Of a stretch of DNA of 64,000 nt, positions 1-13,818 are shown piece by piece. This DNA is from Cinnamomum chago (lineage: Eukaryota; Streptophyta; Magnoliopsida; Laurales; Lauraceae). Under the pieces are notes generated by a model, which ran no database searches, was not told the DNA's origin, and saw only the letters and a program-made list of their open reading frames with translations. The position numbers were made by a program, and so were the translations under genes. Each line of letters starts with the position of its first letter. Position 1 is the first letter of the stretch. The stretch spans positions 16,682,001-16,746,000 of the forward strand of contig CP142453.1 of assembly GCA_038049695.1 (NCBI GenBank), read 5' to 3'.

Positions 1-3000
1 CGGATCCGTACACGGTTGATCCAACGGTCCAGTAAATTCGGATCTAACTAAAAGTTGGTGGACATGTATAATTTGGATATAAATTTAGCCTATTCTCGAG
101 TGCCACCTATACAAAATGCTATCTTTGCTTTTTTTTTTTTAATTTTAAGGAAGCAATTGAGAGTGCAATTAGCTAACATCACATTATGTTTAGGTGGTGC
201 TCGAAGATAAGTCAAAATTGTATTTCCATATTTTGTTGAAACAGGAACCGGACTCCACACATGAACAAAAGAAAAGGATGAGGATCTACAAGAAGAAAGT
301 TTAGAACAATTATGACAACCATATTAAATTCCCTAAGAATATGGGAAAGGCTAATGGATTCAGAAATTTAGAGAAGGACTTGGTATCTTGCAAAATAGAG
401 ACATGGCCCAATCAAACTTTCTGTTGACTGCTTGCGCCACTATGAGTGCTTACAAGATAGGGTGAGATTCAGGGAATCCAAAATCCTACGTGCAGCTCTC
501 ACTTTTTAACGTCTTTAGCTGGAAGAAACATTTGTACCTTCTTCAGATCTTACGTAGACAAAACTATCATTAAACCAGATAGCAAATCTAAACTTTGATT
601 TTCACAAAAGCTTTCTAAAAGCAGCATTAGCCATATCCTTTTCATTCAACATTCTAAAGACTGGCTTTGATGCATTTGCTTAATAAGTCTTCCAATTTGA
701 CACTCATCCAGCTTCATTCATCCCTTTAATGAATAGTTCACCATTCTAACGACTTTTTAGGCCCAAAAGCTGATGATTCTATGTTTTGCACGCAGGTATA
801 CTGTAAAGGGGACCTTCAAAACCTCTTATTTCACGAGGCCCACCTACTCCCAATCTCCTATATTGTGAGCACCACCTAGACACAAGACAGTTAAAAGGAA
901 GAAATATGGTTACCTTTGCCCCTATTTAAAATGGGTCCGGTTTGTTTTTGAGAAATTTCTCCTATGAAAGGACTGCGTATTGGCTGTGAAAGCTGCCATT
1001 AAAGGAGGGCTGTCTGATGGGTCACTTGTGTGGTCCTGGAACCACATCCACTCCTGCTTCAATCAGACTTTTAACTCTGTTTCTCTTCCCTGGCTATGTT
1101 GCACCAGGTAATTATTTCCATGTTCTTCTGCTCAGAAAAGCCACCCAACTAGTTACTGCTTTTACCTGCCCCTCTTGACTTTTCACCTTCCCTACTTTTC
1201 AGAAAAGCAAAGATAGCATTTTGATAGTTTTCTGAAATAAGTTGTAAAGTTTTGATAAAGTTGATATATTGTGGGATATCATCAGCATGTGGTGATATCA
1301 ATATGGTCGTTTTGTGCTGATGCCACAGAGATGAATGCAAAACAGAATGTAAAACCTTCTTTACATCCAGTGATACTGCTGTACATTGTCAATATAAAAT
1401 GAAAAGTTCTTTAGATACCATAGAATGTTTCTTTTTATTACATCACCTTTGCTCAAAATTTCACATCATCTCCATTCATGAGTACAATATTTCATCTCTA
1501 TTCACAACATTTCATATCCATTCTGTATACATTCACAACCTTTCATAAAAAAAAAAAAGAGAAAAAAAAAACCAAGAGGAAAATGAAGATACAGTGCAAT
1601 GACGCTAAATAAAGAGAAGAAAACAAATGAAAGATAAAGAGAATCGAGGACTGGGACCATTGAAGAGGAAGCAGCTAAATGAATGGGGAAATGGGTGGAA
1701 AAGGTAAGGAAGAAAGGGATTTATGTCCGACATCCGTTGATATCGTTGAATAAGACAACATTTGGCGATATCACCTCTAAGAACAAAATATTAGAAGAAA
1801 AAAAAAGAAAGAAAAAACTAGCGGGAGTCCTTTACCCATTAATATAAAATGTTTGGTGCCCTGAAATGTATAAGGAGATTTTTTTTCTTGCATCTACACT
1901 ACTGATTTCTTACCTTATATAATTGAACCATTAAGGTCGATCCTCTAGAAAGAGAAGAAAAGTAAGGAAATGTTTCTCCAAAAATACCTTTTCTAAGGAG
2001 AAAAGTAGTTATTCTTACATCTACTTTTTATTTATTTATTTTATTGGCAAAATGTTGGTGGGATTGAACTTGACCTAAACCATTGTCACTCTTCCTTAGC
2101 AGAAGGATTGAATCTAGATTCAACCTCTGCCCTATTAGAGTTTTAGACTATAAACTTGAGACTGGATTCAACCCATCTGGGCTGTCTAACAGTGGAAAAC
2201 TTGTACTTTCATTTTCAGGCTCATCCCTACAAAATCTGACCTGCATGATCATGTCTATTTGCGAACTTCTTGTGGTTCCTACTATTAAATGTATCGGCCC
2301 TAATGTGTGATAGTACTATGATCTTTATAATTAATATTGCTAGGCTCTCTCTCTTCTTTATTTTTATTTATTTACAGAACTTATGTTTTCAAAAGATAAT
2401 TCAAATTTAAATTAGCAGTAATCTAAGCTTACATTTCTATTGTCATATGCTTATTAAGTCACTTTTGGATCAGAGCAGACCAGGCCATCCCCATGCGTAG
2501 AAGAACAATCTAGCTTACGGGCCTACCTAAATGCATGACAATTAGAGATAGGGCCGTGGTCTAAAAGGTCTCCTTATAACCTTAACCATGCAAAAATGAG
2601 TATTATTTGAATCACAAGTGCTTCAAAGTAGGTAAAATTAGATGCTTTCAGAAATGCAAGTGATCATTCCAAGATCCAGAAAAAAAAAAAAAAACAGACA
2701 AGTGCCTTGAGTGAGTGCTAATTGATAGGGCAGAGTGTGCAATAGATTTCTCTATTAGATTGATCATAGGTTGGGGCCAGGTGGGCCCCACAATCCATGT
2801 GGTTTTTCTTGCACAGAGACAGCCTGTCAATCCATGAAAACTAATTTGATTTTTCACAGGATTTTCTTAATAATATTCCAAGAAAATATCCTTGACATAA
2901 TTTCCTGAGAAAAGATGTACTCTTGATGGTGGGCCCCACCCCATGTTCTGTGGTGGAGGTTCATTGATAATTGGGTGGCCCACCACTCCATTGCAAATGC

Positions 3001-3001
3001 T
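1..3001. other. Intergenic spacer, no gene recognised
   Basis: This AT-rich spacer has many short homopolymer runs. Open frames are short (75 residues at most) and resemble no family I know. I see no exon series, RNA gene or element with clear ends. Confidence 0.6.

Positions 3002-3032
<31 letters not shown>
3002..3032 (+). repeat. 31-base G homopolymer
   Basis: There are thirty-one consecutive G residues between a T and AACTACGG. Pure G runs this long are rare in plant DNA and their length is hard to sequence reliably. A G-quadruplex is possible. No gene is next to it. Confidence 0.95.
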
Positions 3033-3033
<1 letters not shown>

Positions 3034-3207
3034 ACTACGGTATTCAATCAGAGAAAAAGGGGATTTGTTGGGGCCTGATGGTGACTTCGTCCTGTGTCAG
3101 TCACATGAAGGCCATGTTACTCTTGCCTCCAAATGAAGGCAATTTGGTGAGATCATCCAAACCGTCCAATTCCTTTTTCAAATTCTAAGTGTAAATGTCC
3201 CTCAATT

Positions 3208-3276
3208 AATCCGATGGGGTAGCTCAGTTGGCCTAGGATCACGGCTTCCTCGTAGAGGTTGAGGATTCGAAACTAG
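3208..3276 (+). repeat. Partial tRNA-derived SINE head
   Basis: The segment has a tRNA-like A box (TAGCTCAGTTGG) and a B-box-like GATTCGAAAC about 45 bases further on. This is the head of a tRNA-derived SINE of the same family as the adjacent copy. The body and tail are missing, so it is a fragment. It is not a tRNA gene, because no cloverleaf or acceptor stem can be drawn. Confidence 0.6.
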
Positions 3277-3286
3277 CCTTGATTAA

Positions 3287-3489
3287 CCCGATAGGGTAGT
3301 TCAGTTGGAGTATGACCACGGTTTGCTCCTGGAGGTTGAGGGGGGTTGTTTAGTTCACCGAGGACCACGCTTTGCTCATGGAGGTTGAGGGTTTGAAACT
3401 GCCCGACCACACTAGGGTCATAGGGGATTTACTCGGCTCCCCTTGGGCCTGTAGGGATTGGTTCCGTCCAAAGGATATAAAAAAAGGTA
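3287..3489 (+). mobile_element. tRNA-derived SINE with two head-like segments
   Basis: This 203-base element is bounded by a perfect 10-base target duplication, CCTTGATTAA, at 3277-3286 and 3490-3499. It opens with an A-box-like TAGTTCAGTTGG. A second, diverged head-like segment follows about 55 bases later, sharing the phrases TTTGCTC and GGAGGTTGAGG. A B-box-like GGGTTTGAAACTG comes next, then a unique body and a short A-rich tail before the right duplication. The ends, length and tail are typical of a Pol III-transcribed SINE moved by LINE machinery. It landed directly beside an older SINE head. Confidence 0.7.
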
Positions 3490-3499
3490 CCTTGATTAA

Positions 3500-6284
3500 G
3501 AAATAATTAATAAAATTTAGTTGATGGAGATCATTGTGTCCGTTGGCACTCTACTTGATTGGGGATTATTATGACTTTAATACCTGTCACCAACTATATA
3601 GATTAGACATCATTATAGGCATGGAAAGTCACCCATTATTCAAAAGACTGATACATATCGGTTGTATTAATTGTCCCAAATTAGAATCAACTACACAAAT
3701 TATGTTTCTTTTTTCCAATCTATCATAACCTAAATGAATTATGTTACAACTCCAATCCACTCTTTTCCTTTGGTGGGCCATCAATTTGTATAGAAAAACT
3801 ATTCTATGTCAATTTGTCTACATGTAATTAAGCTCCAGACAGAAGATGCAAATGATGCCAGGGACGAAATGTTTGGTAGAGTTCGACATGGAAGCTGTAC
3901 TCTGAGAAGGAATTCCCTTAAATTTGAATTTCTAATTATGTTGGAAAATAGCAAGAAGATGCTGGAATGGTGGTAATAATTATGCTAATTAGGAACTTTT
4001 CCTAATTTACCCTTGTTTTTTTTTTTTTTCTAGGAAGTGGGTGAATGGTATGTGGATTGAGAGCTTTTAGCATGACTGTTTTCCCATAACGTGCAGCATT
4101 AATTAGTCTTTTATGTTTTAAATTAGAATGCTATGATTTTCGAATAAATGTAGCTTATTGTAAAAGCATTTCATTTACTGTGTCACCTGTAAATCAACAG
4201 TCTTGAATGTGGTGAATCAATGTGACTGACATGTACAAACTAGATACTCAAAAGATGGATGTATTGGGGGTGGCCTCAATATCAATATGATCTAACCATC
4301 CTTGCCCTCAAGGTCCAAAGTATCAGTTCAAAGGGTGTAGATGTTTGTGGAGGGATATATTGTGGGATATATGGGTAAGAAAAAGAAGTAGAAGAAGAAG
4401 AAAAGAAAAGGGAAACAAAGGAGTGCTAGTAAAATGAGTTTTATAAAGTTTACTTAGTATTTGAAATTAGAGTTGTATAATAAGTAAGACACCAACAAGA
4501 AGCCAAGTAGTGAACTCCAGTTTGGTGGTTAAAATGTTTTCCTATCTGTGATGAGTTCGTTCATCCTTCAATAACCTATTTCTCGTTTGATTGATCTGTT
4601 GGTGGGCATATCTTTAATTGGAGCAAGCCTTTATTAATATTTAATATAGACATTGATTTCTTAAAGTATGGTGTGGGCCCCATTGATGGATCCACGCGCC
4701 TAGAGAACCTCAGAGAATCTGAACTCAAACCAAGACCCAAGAATTCAGATGTCCAACTTGACTTGACTCAAAATTTCTTTCCAATTTTAATCAACTGGTA
4801 GCTCAGTGAAAAGATGCTTTCTCTCTAGAAAAACAACTAAGAATCAATCCCCAGGTAGTATAGCACAAAGGTGAGGCAAATGAAGCAAAACTCAAGTAAA
4901 AAAGACATCATTTTCTAAATTGAATCTTTTTTTGTGAAATAGGGTTTCATCCACCAAACACAAAATCATGAAGCAGAAAAATCTATACTAGCAGACAACC
5001 TCAGTTTCTCCTCAAAGTAGAACTAATTTAGAAACTCAGATAATTCCACAACCAATCAGATCTTAAAATATAGCAAAGTGTAACATAAAGGGCCCACGGT
5101 CGTGGGAATCATGTAAAGGTGATTGGAAAGAAGAAGCCCAACTTGAATGGGACATGGGCAAAATACCTGTCCACACAACACATCCTTACCAGAGAATCTT
5201 TCCATCAACAGACAGTGATAACTAACAGTATAATGTCTGTTATAGGGCCTGCCTATGAAACAATTTCAAACACCCATCACCAATACATGGGCTGGGCTTA
5301 TCTTTAATGGATTCAATTTGTGATCTTATAATGAAAGCCACTGATCTTTGTAGGAAACTGCCATGGATTGAAAAGAAAGAGCAGGTCATTTTAAGAATAG
5401 TAATTAATGAATTATTAGATCTGGACAAGAGCCCATATCACAGTTGAAGGTGTCTAATGGAAGTTACTCCACATGGTTCTTATCTGCAGCCTTGCTCATT
5501 TTTTGGGCCACCTAGCCCATCTATGATCAAGTTATCAAGATTCTCCACTTGTCATTTTCTGTACACCCAATGGAGCATAAGGGGAAGTTTAAAAAAAAAA
5601 AAAATGAAAAAACTTTTCAACCAACCATGAATAGAACTAAAGAAGAGTACTTATGCCTCTTCCCTCACATTCCTTCCACTGTATTTTGGCATTTTGAGCA
5701 CCACATTCCTTGTGTTTACCTTTCAACTATCTCTATTGAATTTCTTGGTCTTCCTTTTCCTTCAGAAATCATCTGACTTCCACTGATAAGATTTCTTTAG
5801 GAAGAGATTAGACAGACTGATCACTCAAATAAAAGATTAGATGTGAAAGCACATGGCATTGCACCACAAACCAAAACAGGCAACCACTCCATTATTGTTC
5901 ACTTTCATGAAATAAATTTCGAAATATCCATGTTGTTGAGAGAAGAGACTGGTTAAGGCTTTAAAAGAGAGTCTGCATGTGGGGTAGATAAAGATTATTG
6001 GTTGGTAAAACAACCAAGAGCCCTACATGGTTGTTAAGAAAAAAAATATATACAAGGACGAGTAGGACATATACAAGAGTACCAAAAAGGTCAAGAACAA
6101 CAAGGACTACATTTAAGAACTGAAAAGAATTTCTTGTTCCCTGCAAATCTCAATCTCAGCGTCAATTACCAGCAATTATTTCCAGATTTTCATGGAGGAT
6201 TTGATTGAATAAACAGTACCAATAGTTACCATATGCATACATGCAAACATGGACAGACCTACGTACATCCTTTTGGGGGCAATT
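3500..6284. other. Intergenic spacer, no gene recognised
   Basis: AT-rich spacer. Open frames are short and unremarkable. Words such as GGTGGGCCCCA recur but do not form a defined element. Confidence 0.55.
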
Positions 6285-6450
6285 AACCCGTCGGGCCTGG
6301 GTCCGCTTCCCAAACCCATATGAAAAGTTTGAGTGCGCTTCCAAAACCTACATAAAAATTCTGGCTCCGCTCCCCAAGCCCACGTGAAGATCCTGAGTTT
6401 GCCCCCAAATTCCAACTACTTATTTAGGTCCGCTCCCCTCAAACAAGAAT
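6285..6450. repeat. Degenerate ~32-bp tandem repeat
   Basis: Four to five diverged units of about 32 bases follow one another. Each begins with a variant of CCGCTCCCCAA, followed by CCCAYRTGAARA-like sequence. The array is imperfect, with base changes and small indels. It is a local minisatellite with no coding role visible. Confidence 0.6.
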
Positions 6451-9400
6451 CCTTGTCCGCCGCTGCACAGAACGCAGGTTTGAGGCCCACATTGTCTTGG
6501 TGGACCAATCGATAATCACGATACGTGATGAAGAACTGTTGGGAAAATATTGGTATGAATTGACCTGCAGATTTGTAACCAGGTCTTAGGGTTTACTTTA
6601 TTTATCTCTTTATCATAATAATACAGTCCAGTGACAGTAGCTTAGCAGGGAAAGGGACATCAAACTCCACTCTGTTTTTTGGGTCCAGTTAGAATGGGGA
6701 GATATCAGTCCTTAGTGCCTTAAAAAAATAAGGTTGACTAAGATGGATAGATTAGGACAACTAAAAGAAAGGAAAGGAAAGGATGCAAAAAATGAAAAAA
6801 AAAGAAAAAAAAAGAGAGGAATTCACCGGTCAATGTTTTCTCTTTATTATTATCATCATCAGCACCATCACCATTGAAGCTTTTTTCATCGATCTCGGTC
6901 AGCATCTATGGTTTCATACTTCCAACTAATCCCTGTTTATGGAAGTCATAATCTCTATCCCTCCACAATTTTACACATCATTTTGCTCATTCCAAGCTTT
7001 AATTGGTCACCCCATTATGACTGCAAGCCTAGCTGGATCGGTGCGTTTCCGAGCTGGGAGGTTTGGGCCTCCTGCAGTACACAGCTGTGCCTTTTGAGCT
7101 TTGAGCAACCATGATGCCTGCATTCGTGTCCAATGGGGATGTATTAGGCCTGTAAACCTTGGGTCCATTTACTTGGCTTGGCCTGCTTCACCATCTTTTC
7201 ATGATTTGAAAAATCCCCATCCTCTTTTGACTTCCCTTGGATGAACATTTCAATTTTCCTCTACTTCCCAAAGTCCTCTTTATTCCTTTCCTTTCCTTTC
7301 CTTTATTTATTTATTCAATTCAACATCTACAACTCAACTTTCCAGCTGAAACTGTATCACCATTCCTCCACGATAGGCATAAATAAAGCCCAGATGATTT
7401 CAATGAATCATTGGTGAACCTGAGTTCCTGAGTGGTCTTGGTGCCCAAGCAGCATATCATGTTGTATTATATCTGGTACTTCACTTTTGGTGTGTAAAAC
7501 CCGCATGTGTAAATACAAGGATACACATAGGTACATGAGTTCCAAGTTGAAGGATTGGAAGATAAGTAGCTAAGACGTGCATGCAAATACAAGGAGACAT
7601 TGCAAGATAGTTTTAAAACGTTACCGCATTCTTTTACACAAGATTTTGTAATGAAAAGTCATGTGTGTGCTATATACAATATACTCAACAGGTGGAAATC
7701 AACAAGTTTTTTATTGCTAGATGGCAATCAATAAATTGGAGCAAAAACTCTGCCCAAAAGGTGTTATTATATGGAGGATTTAAGATAACTTCTTAACTTT
7801 CAGGGGACTAGAGTGAGAGATGGACAGTGCATCTCAGTTACGCAAGGTTCATCATACAAAGATCAACACTTAAAAGAAAGTAGATAAAAGTCCTTGCAAA
7901 GCCTCATGGCAGTGGCAGATTGCTGCACTTGTAGATTCGATAAACTACCAGTTACATATTAACAAGAGAATGCTTACCAAAAGCCTCCACTTGTTAAGGA
8001 TTAGTAGGTGTTCATGGTTTAGCCAACTAACAGTAACAAATTCGTAGGACAAGGTCTATTGACAAACACAGAACAAGGTAAGAACGCAAGAATTTGAGAC
8101 AAATGCAGGAATCAAATAAGCCTCATACCAAATGGATATAGTGATATTAATCATGTATAAACAACTGAAACCCTTTGGGCATGGTACACAAATCAAGATT
8201 TAGGCAACCCTGGTCCTGACAAGGATTGTAATACATTACTCAATCTTTGGAATCTACTCCAACTTGGAGCAGAGAGTGCATCTTGTGGTATTAGAAAATA
8301 AAAAATAAAAAAAATAAAAGGTAGCCCCAGACACCATCAATTATAAAAGATGTTTTATGTTTTTCTTTTTTATAAATCATTCACATGCTTAATTGTATTG
8401 TTACAAGATTTAAGCATAAACGTAGATTTTATGGTCTCAAGTGAAAAAAAACATTCAAGTTACCAATCATAACAAAATTCATACAAATAATGAAAACATT
8501 CCAGATTTGGATTCGGTTTCAATGTTTAAAAGAAGCATATAGATGTAAACATACATGTGGAGGAACATTACCAATCCATTTCTGAGATCCTAACCAAAAC
8601 AGGACAGTATCCTCTGGGGGCCTTCCTGTTCTTAAATAGCAAGGAGTTAATGCCTTTTCACAAAAGCTGTTGATCCCAAAAAAAAAAAGATTTTAGAATC
8701 TTCCAAACAAAGACTTTACAAGGAATGCCAAAAAAACCAAAATAGAGCATGGATAAGCTGGGTAAGTTTGTTAACTGGTTCTGCAAAACATTCCACCAAA
8801 CGACGCTTGTTATATCGAGACATTGGAGGAATGGTGCCTCGTTCGTTAAGGCAAATACCCAGTTCCCTACATCCTCTTCTCTCTGTCTCCCCATTTTCTC
8901 CTATCTCTGTGCATATGGTCAAAGGCTTCTGAATGCATCCTTCATCTCATCTCATCTCATTTTTATACTGTCACAGTAAAACTCTGAACCAACTACAGTT
9001 TCAGCATTCTGGAACCTTTTCACAATCGATTGATGAAACACAACCAGCATTTGGATCTACAGGCCAAGGGCTCGAATTGAAAATCACTGCAAATTAGATT
9101 CAATTTCTGATTCACATCAACGCTTATTTTCTGTCATTCAGTAAGAAATCTAAAATCAGAGAACCTCTGCTTGTTTCCTAGATTGCAATGAAAAGCAATC
9201 CCATTTGATTTGTGAGCTGTGACCCCAACTATTTTTAATCTCTTTTTTCATAGATCCAAGATACATATGTTTCGTTCCTCCCATGCTGCTGCAACAATGC
9301 TGCATGTGATTCACCAGTGACTGGAGGACTGGTGGATTGGATATCAGGTGGCGGGATTGTCTGCACTCATTAAAAGGGCAACAAGAAGATGATTTGGAGA

Positions 9401-10374
9401 AGACATGAGAGATCTGACCTGAGATGGTGATATAGTTTTTGCTTGGTCTGGATATGTGAGTATCGTAAAAAGGGTTGGATTGAGCAGCATTTTATTTTTA
9501 ATGAAGACAACCAAACAAGCTCTCCATAGCTATTCATATTCTCAGCAGAACCAATTTTCATCATCCTGGCAGAGGAATGATGCCAAACAAGCCCTACTAT
9601 ATTGATTTGATTGGTAACATTGTAACTCAAAAAAGTGTTTACATCTCTGCACATAAGTAATGATAGACTGGCATAAATCATCTCATGGGTAATATATCAA
9701 ACTGAATTATTTGTTTTAGATCAGGTTGGCACACACAGCTGTAAACTTATTACACCTGCATTGAGTCACCATACTTTGTGAACTGGTGCATTACAAAATA
9801 GTGACCAAAAGAAGAGCTGAATCCAATTTATCTGATCAAACGTGCATTTTAAGCTGGTATACTGAACGACAAACAGCACAGGGCCCAAGAAGTTTGTAAG
9901 ATGAGTTACTGAAAGCCCCTTAAATAATGTCCAGAATATGTATTTGCAGTGGACTCAAAGACTCCATTTATATTCAAACACACAGATTGCCCCATTTTAC
10001 AAGCTTAATATGCATTTTGGAGCATCTAAAATAAAATAACATTCACCACCTTTTCATTAAGTTCTGCACAGTAATATAAGTAGATGACAAGTTGAATGCA
10101 ATTCCAATCCTCAAAGCAAGTGAAACACATAGAAATAAAGCAGGAAAAAGGACATTGATTTATAGATCAAGGGTTCAGTGAAAAAGTGGACATGAATACA
10201 TTTCCATCTCCTGTTACTTTGTAGTTAAATACAAAAAGACACATTGCGCACAGGCCCTTCACTTAAGACAACGAGATGGTCAATCAAGTATCAAAGGCTG
10301 GGTAACCCATAGCCACTTTTTTTTTTTTAACTTTTACATGCTGATGAACACCGAATCATTGGTTCCAAGTAGAT
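6451..10374. other. Intergenic spacer downstream of the YEATS gene
   Basis: I see no supported gene. A minus-strand frame of 68 residues at 8716-8922 and a 103-residue frame at 9370-9681 resemble nothing I know. The part nearest 10374 should hold the 3' untranslated region and poly(A) site of the YEATS gene, which reads leftward, but I could not fix the cleavage site. Confidence 0.5.
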
Positions 10375-11490
10375 TTACTGACCAGAAGCAGATGAGAGTT
10401 TCAAGTGTTGAGGCTGGCCATCCATCATACTCAACTGTCTCTTCAGCTTAGCGATATGAGCCTGCACCTGTGAGAAAGAAGCATAAACATTGTCAAGTAC
10501 ACTTCTGATAAATAGACAGTGGCTGCAGTAGTTCAACCAACCAAAAGATAAAATAGAAAGACTGGCCAGCCTAAGAGGGGATGATTTTCTCCTATGCACC
10601 TCTGCACTGCCGTTCATCAAGCGGGACCCAGTGAAATTCCAAAGGGTCCCCACTTTGGTGATGATCCAGCTGCGGCGATGTGCACTCCCACAGTAGCATG
10701 TGCGCGGGAGAAAATTCCCCGCCTACGAGGTACTAGTCAGTCTTTACAATGTACACAAAGAAACATCAACTAAGAACCAATCCCACTCAATTCGAACACC
10801 ACCAAAGATCAGAAACAAATATTATCCACCAACTGAATTGAGCACGAGCCTTTCTAGCTTTGGACCATACACTGTTGTGTAACACTTTGATAATTCCATT
10901 CCACTGCATAAACAATAGAAATGCCACTCATGGTTGAAAATTGTGGTTGCAGAGGGCGTTGCAATTGGACTTGAAATCCAATACAGAATATTTTCCCGCT
11001 CATGTAATCTTTTCTTTGTCCACAGAAAATGCGGCATGACTTTTCTTTGTCCACAGAAAATGTAAAAAATAAAATAAAATAAAATAATCCATAATATTGA
11101 AAAAAGCTAAAATCTATTTTCCCCATTAGGTCTCAGTTTTGGAGAAATTAAAAAAAGTAAAAGAAAAAAGAAAAATGTGTTTACTCGGTTTATGTATTTG
11201 TATGGTCAAACTCAAGTGGACTTTAGCCGCTTATATTGAGAAGTGTGTACATAAATTGCCAAGCAAACCTAAAAGATAGATGATTGATACGGCAAGTTTT
11301 GAAAAATTCTTTCACATGCTCGTGTACTATCAGCCAAACCAAGTTGGCCTGATTTGATCGGTGTGGTCAAGTCAAGCTGAATCAACTGAGTGGTCATGGT
11401 GTGTGTTACTCACACATGTGGCTCTTGGTCTCCCTCCAGTGTAAAATAAAATAAAATTTTGCTTCCTTCACAACACATCGCGCACACCCA

Positions 11491-11521
<31 letters not shown>

Positions 11522-13818
11522 CCGGCTCTGGGTCTCCCTCCAGTGTAAAATAAAAAATAAAAAAACCACAACTATCTAGTTTCATTTCTCAATGTTTCAG
11601 GTTCTCCATGCAAAGAACAACAAAAAAAAAAAAAAGACACCATTAAATGCAGATTTCACAGATAGTTGTTCTGTGTTATCCTTGCATGAGCATGCAAGAT
11701 CCACATGCCCACATTTATTAGCATTCAGATGATCAGAACAGTCATTATTGGGCATTCTCATGATGCGACATAGCAAATCCTAAAAGAATAATCTGACCCT
11801 CTATTGGAAGCATTAATATAGAACAGTAAGTTATTCAAATTAAAAACCATAATCTTAATTGGTTCTTACCTCAGAAGCAAGTAGTAATATATATATATAT
11901 ATTTAAATAGTCTAGCACTCTAGCTAGCTAGTTAGTTAGCAACTTAGCATTATACCTCTTTATAATTCAGCTTGAACAAGATTACTTTACAAGATAAATA
12001 GATTATATATTTACCCAGGAAAAAAAAGATAAATGGCTTATACAACTATTCACAAACATCTAACACTCACATTAGACAATCTAGTCACTACACATGACAA
12101 CATGTTTCATTCGTGTTGATACATCTAGTTTTGGTTCGCTAATTCCACAAGGTGCATGTGATGATTTACAGAGGAGAGAGTTCATAAAATTCATCACTAA
12201 CAACTGATGATACAACAAGAAGCAACTAAACTTCAAACAGTACTTGAATAATAATTGCATGAGATGGCAAACAATACAATCTGACCTGCTGACGAGCAGC
12301 TGAAAGTTTGGAAAGTTCATCAGCCTCCGAGAAATTTGTGAACCACTGGCTATGTGAATGTTCTTTGGTATCACCTCTTCTCCTTTCACTTGAATGTTCA
12401 TTTGGTCCTAGAGAGAAACAAAAACAACTTCATTCATTGAATTCATGCTAAAGCAAGGTAGATAACACATGTACATCAACGACTGATACCTGCAGGGGGT
12501 AAGTTTAAACTAGAAGGTAGCCTTGGCACAATTGCTACTGGATGATTCTGGATTCGAGCAAAGAAAGCTTCAGTAGGCTCAGAAAAAACAACCTCATCAT
12601 ACGATTCTACCACAACAGGTTTCTTTGTTGATTGAGTTCCAGATTCATCCTCAGGATACAACTTCAGATGGTGGTATCTGTAAAAGGTATAAAGAAATGA
12701 ATCACATTTCTTGCAATATGAATAAACTAATAGCTGATATATCCATACGATTCCAGTACATGTCCAAAGAGCAAGAATACACAGCATGTCGTGAGAAAAA
12801 ACGAGATTGACTTTTGAATTTTAATTTGCAATGGAGTCTATCTCTTTAGCTGAGTCAAATCTCTCTAGGAGAGCTTTTCAACTAAGACTCTATCTTTGAT
12901 TTTATGTAGAATTCTCCTTCCTATGTTTGAAATTTGAAAAGTGTGAAATTCTCATATAGGTCCACAAGGAACTCACAAGTCCAACTGCTTGTCAGAAACA
13001 TCACTATGAAAAACAAGGGTAATGGCGATCTCAAATTCTCCCCATCCAGACTCAGATAATTCAAAAGGAGCAGACTCAATAACTCTTGTGGGATTGTTGA
13101 AACTGGGATGGAGATGAAACACCACGCGCTTGATTACTGCGCTCAGATCCTCATTTGTTGCTCCACGAACATAAACTGTCCACTTATGCGATTGATACCT
13201 ACATAGGTACAAAGAAGGATTACTCCAAAAACTAACAAAAGAGCTATGATACCTGGATAGTTCAAAATAGGCACCCTATGGTGTTGTATTTTTTAAGTGT
13301 GAAATTTGTGTCCTAGCTGTATACATGGTGTCTCCCTACCATATCCACCCTGTATCTGGGTGTCATAGCAGAAGAGAGACTTTGAACTAAGAACTTGGTG
13401 CAAAAGCAAAAAAAAAATAGCCATACTTACTCACTCGCCTTTTTACCGAGCCAAAAGGATATTGTTCCGTATGCTATAGGAATGCTAATCTCAACATCCT
13501 TGAGCCTTTTGGATTGAATCTACAACATACCATATGATGAAAAAGTGAAAGTGATTACTGCATAGATTACAGGTTATCTAAAAACCAAATGGGTTCAATC
13601 CAAACACTTAGTATGTAATCAGTTTGACTAAAATTTCTTTACAAAAAAGAGATGATATAGTCCATTTATGAAGTAAAGAGGAAAGTAAGTAAAAATCATA
13701 CCTTTTTCTCTCCTTCCTCAGTAACGCGTCCCATCTTAGCACGCTGGCCCTTTTGGGAGGAATTTCCATCGGACTGCTCACCAGCTCCATGTTTCCTTGC
13801 TGGTGCCGTGTGGGGCAT
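10375..13818 (-). CDS. YAF9A (TAF14B/GAS41): YEATS-domain protein, YAF9a/TAF14b/GAS41 type, six exons
   Basis: This is a chromatin reader of acylated histone H3 tails. In plants it is known as a shared subunit of SWR1-type and NuA4-type complexes in the nucleus. I assembled the exons by eye: 13702-13818, 13431-13519, 12977-13198, 12490-12677, 12286-12407 and 10375-10467. All introns are GT-AG and phases match across every junction, giving 276 residues, close to the 268 I recall for the Arabidopsis protein. A basic N-terminal tail (1-45) precedes the YEATS domain (about 46-150), with HKWTVYVRG at 73-81, SF at 101-102, and GWGEFEI at 120-126 bearing the Trp and Phe of the acyl-lysine pocket. 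[12 protein letters not shown] (143-154) closes the domain. [12 protein letters not shown] (226-237) leads to a C-terminal coiled coil (about 234-262). Intron 5 (1818 bases) holds a C29 run. The gene appears intact. Confidence 0.93.
11491..11519 (-). repeat. 29-base C run inside intron 5 of the YEATS gene
   Basis: Twenty-nine consecutive C residues read as G29 in the transcript strand of the YEATS gene. The run sits mid-intron, well away from the splice sites. It is the second long G/C homopolymer in the window, after the G31 at 3.0 kb. Confidence 0.95.

Noticed and set aside
3211-3260. Possible tRNA gene (TAGCTCAGTTGG)
   Set aside because: No acceptor stem or full cloverleaf can be drawn. 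It is the head of a SINE.
8716-8922. 68-residue minus-strand frame with a protein-like stretch (MSRYNKRRLVECFAEP)
   Set aside because: I recognise no family, the frame ends quickly, and no convincing splice partner is visible.
9370-9681. 103-residue minus-strand frame
   Set aside because: No domain, codon use looks random, and the region has the wording of eroded repeats.
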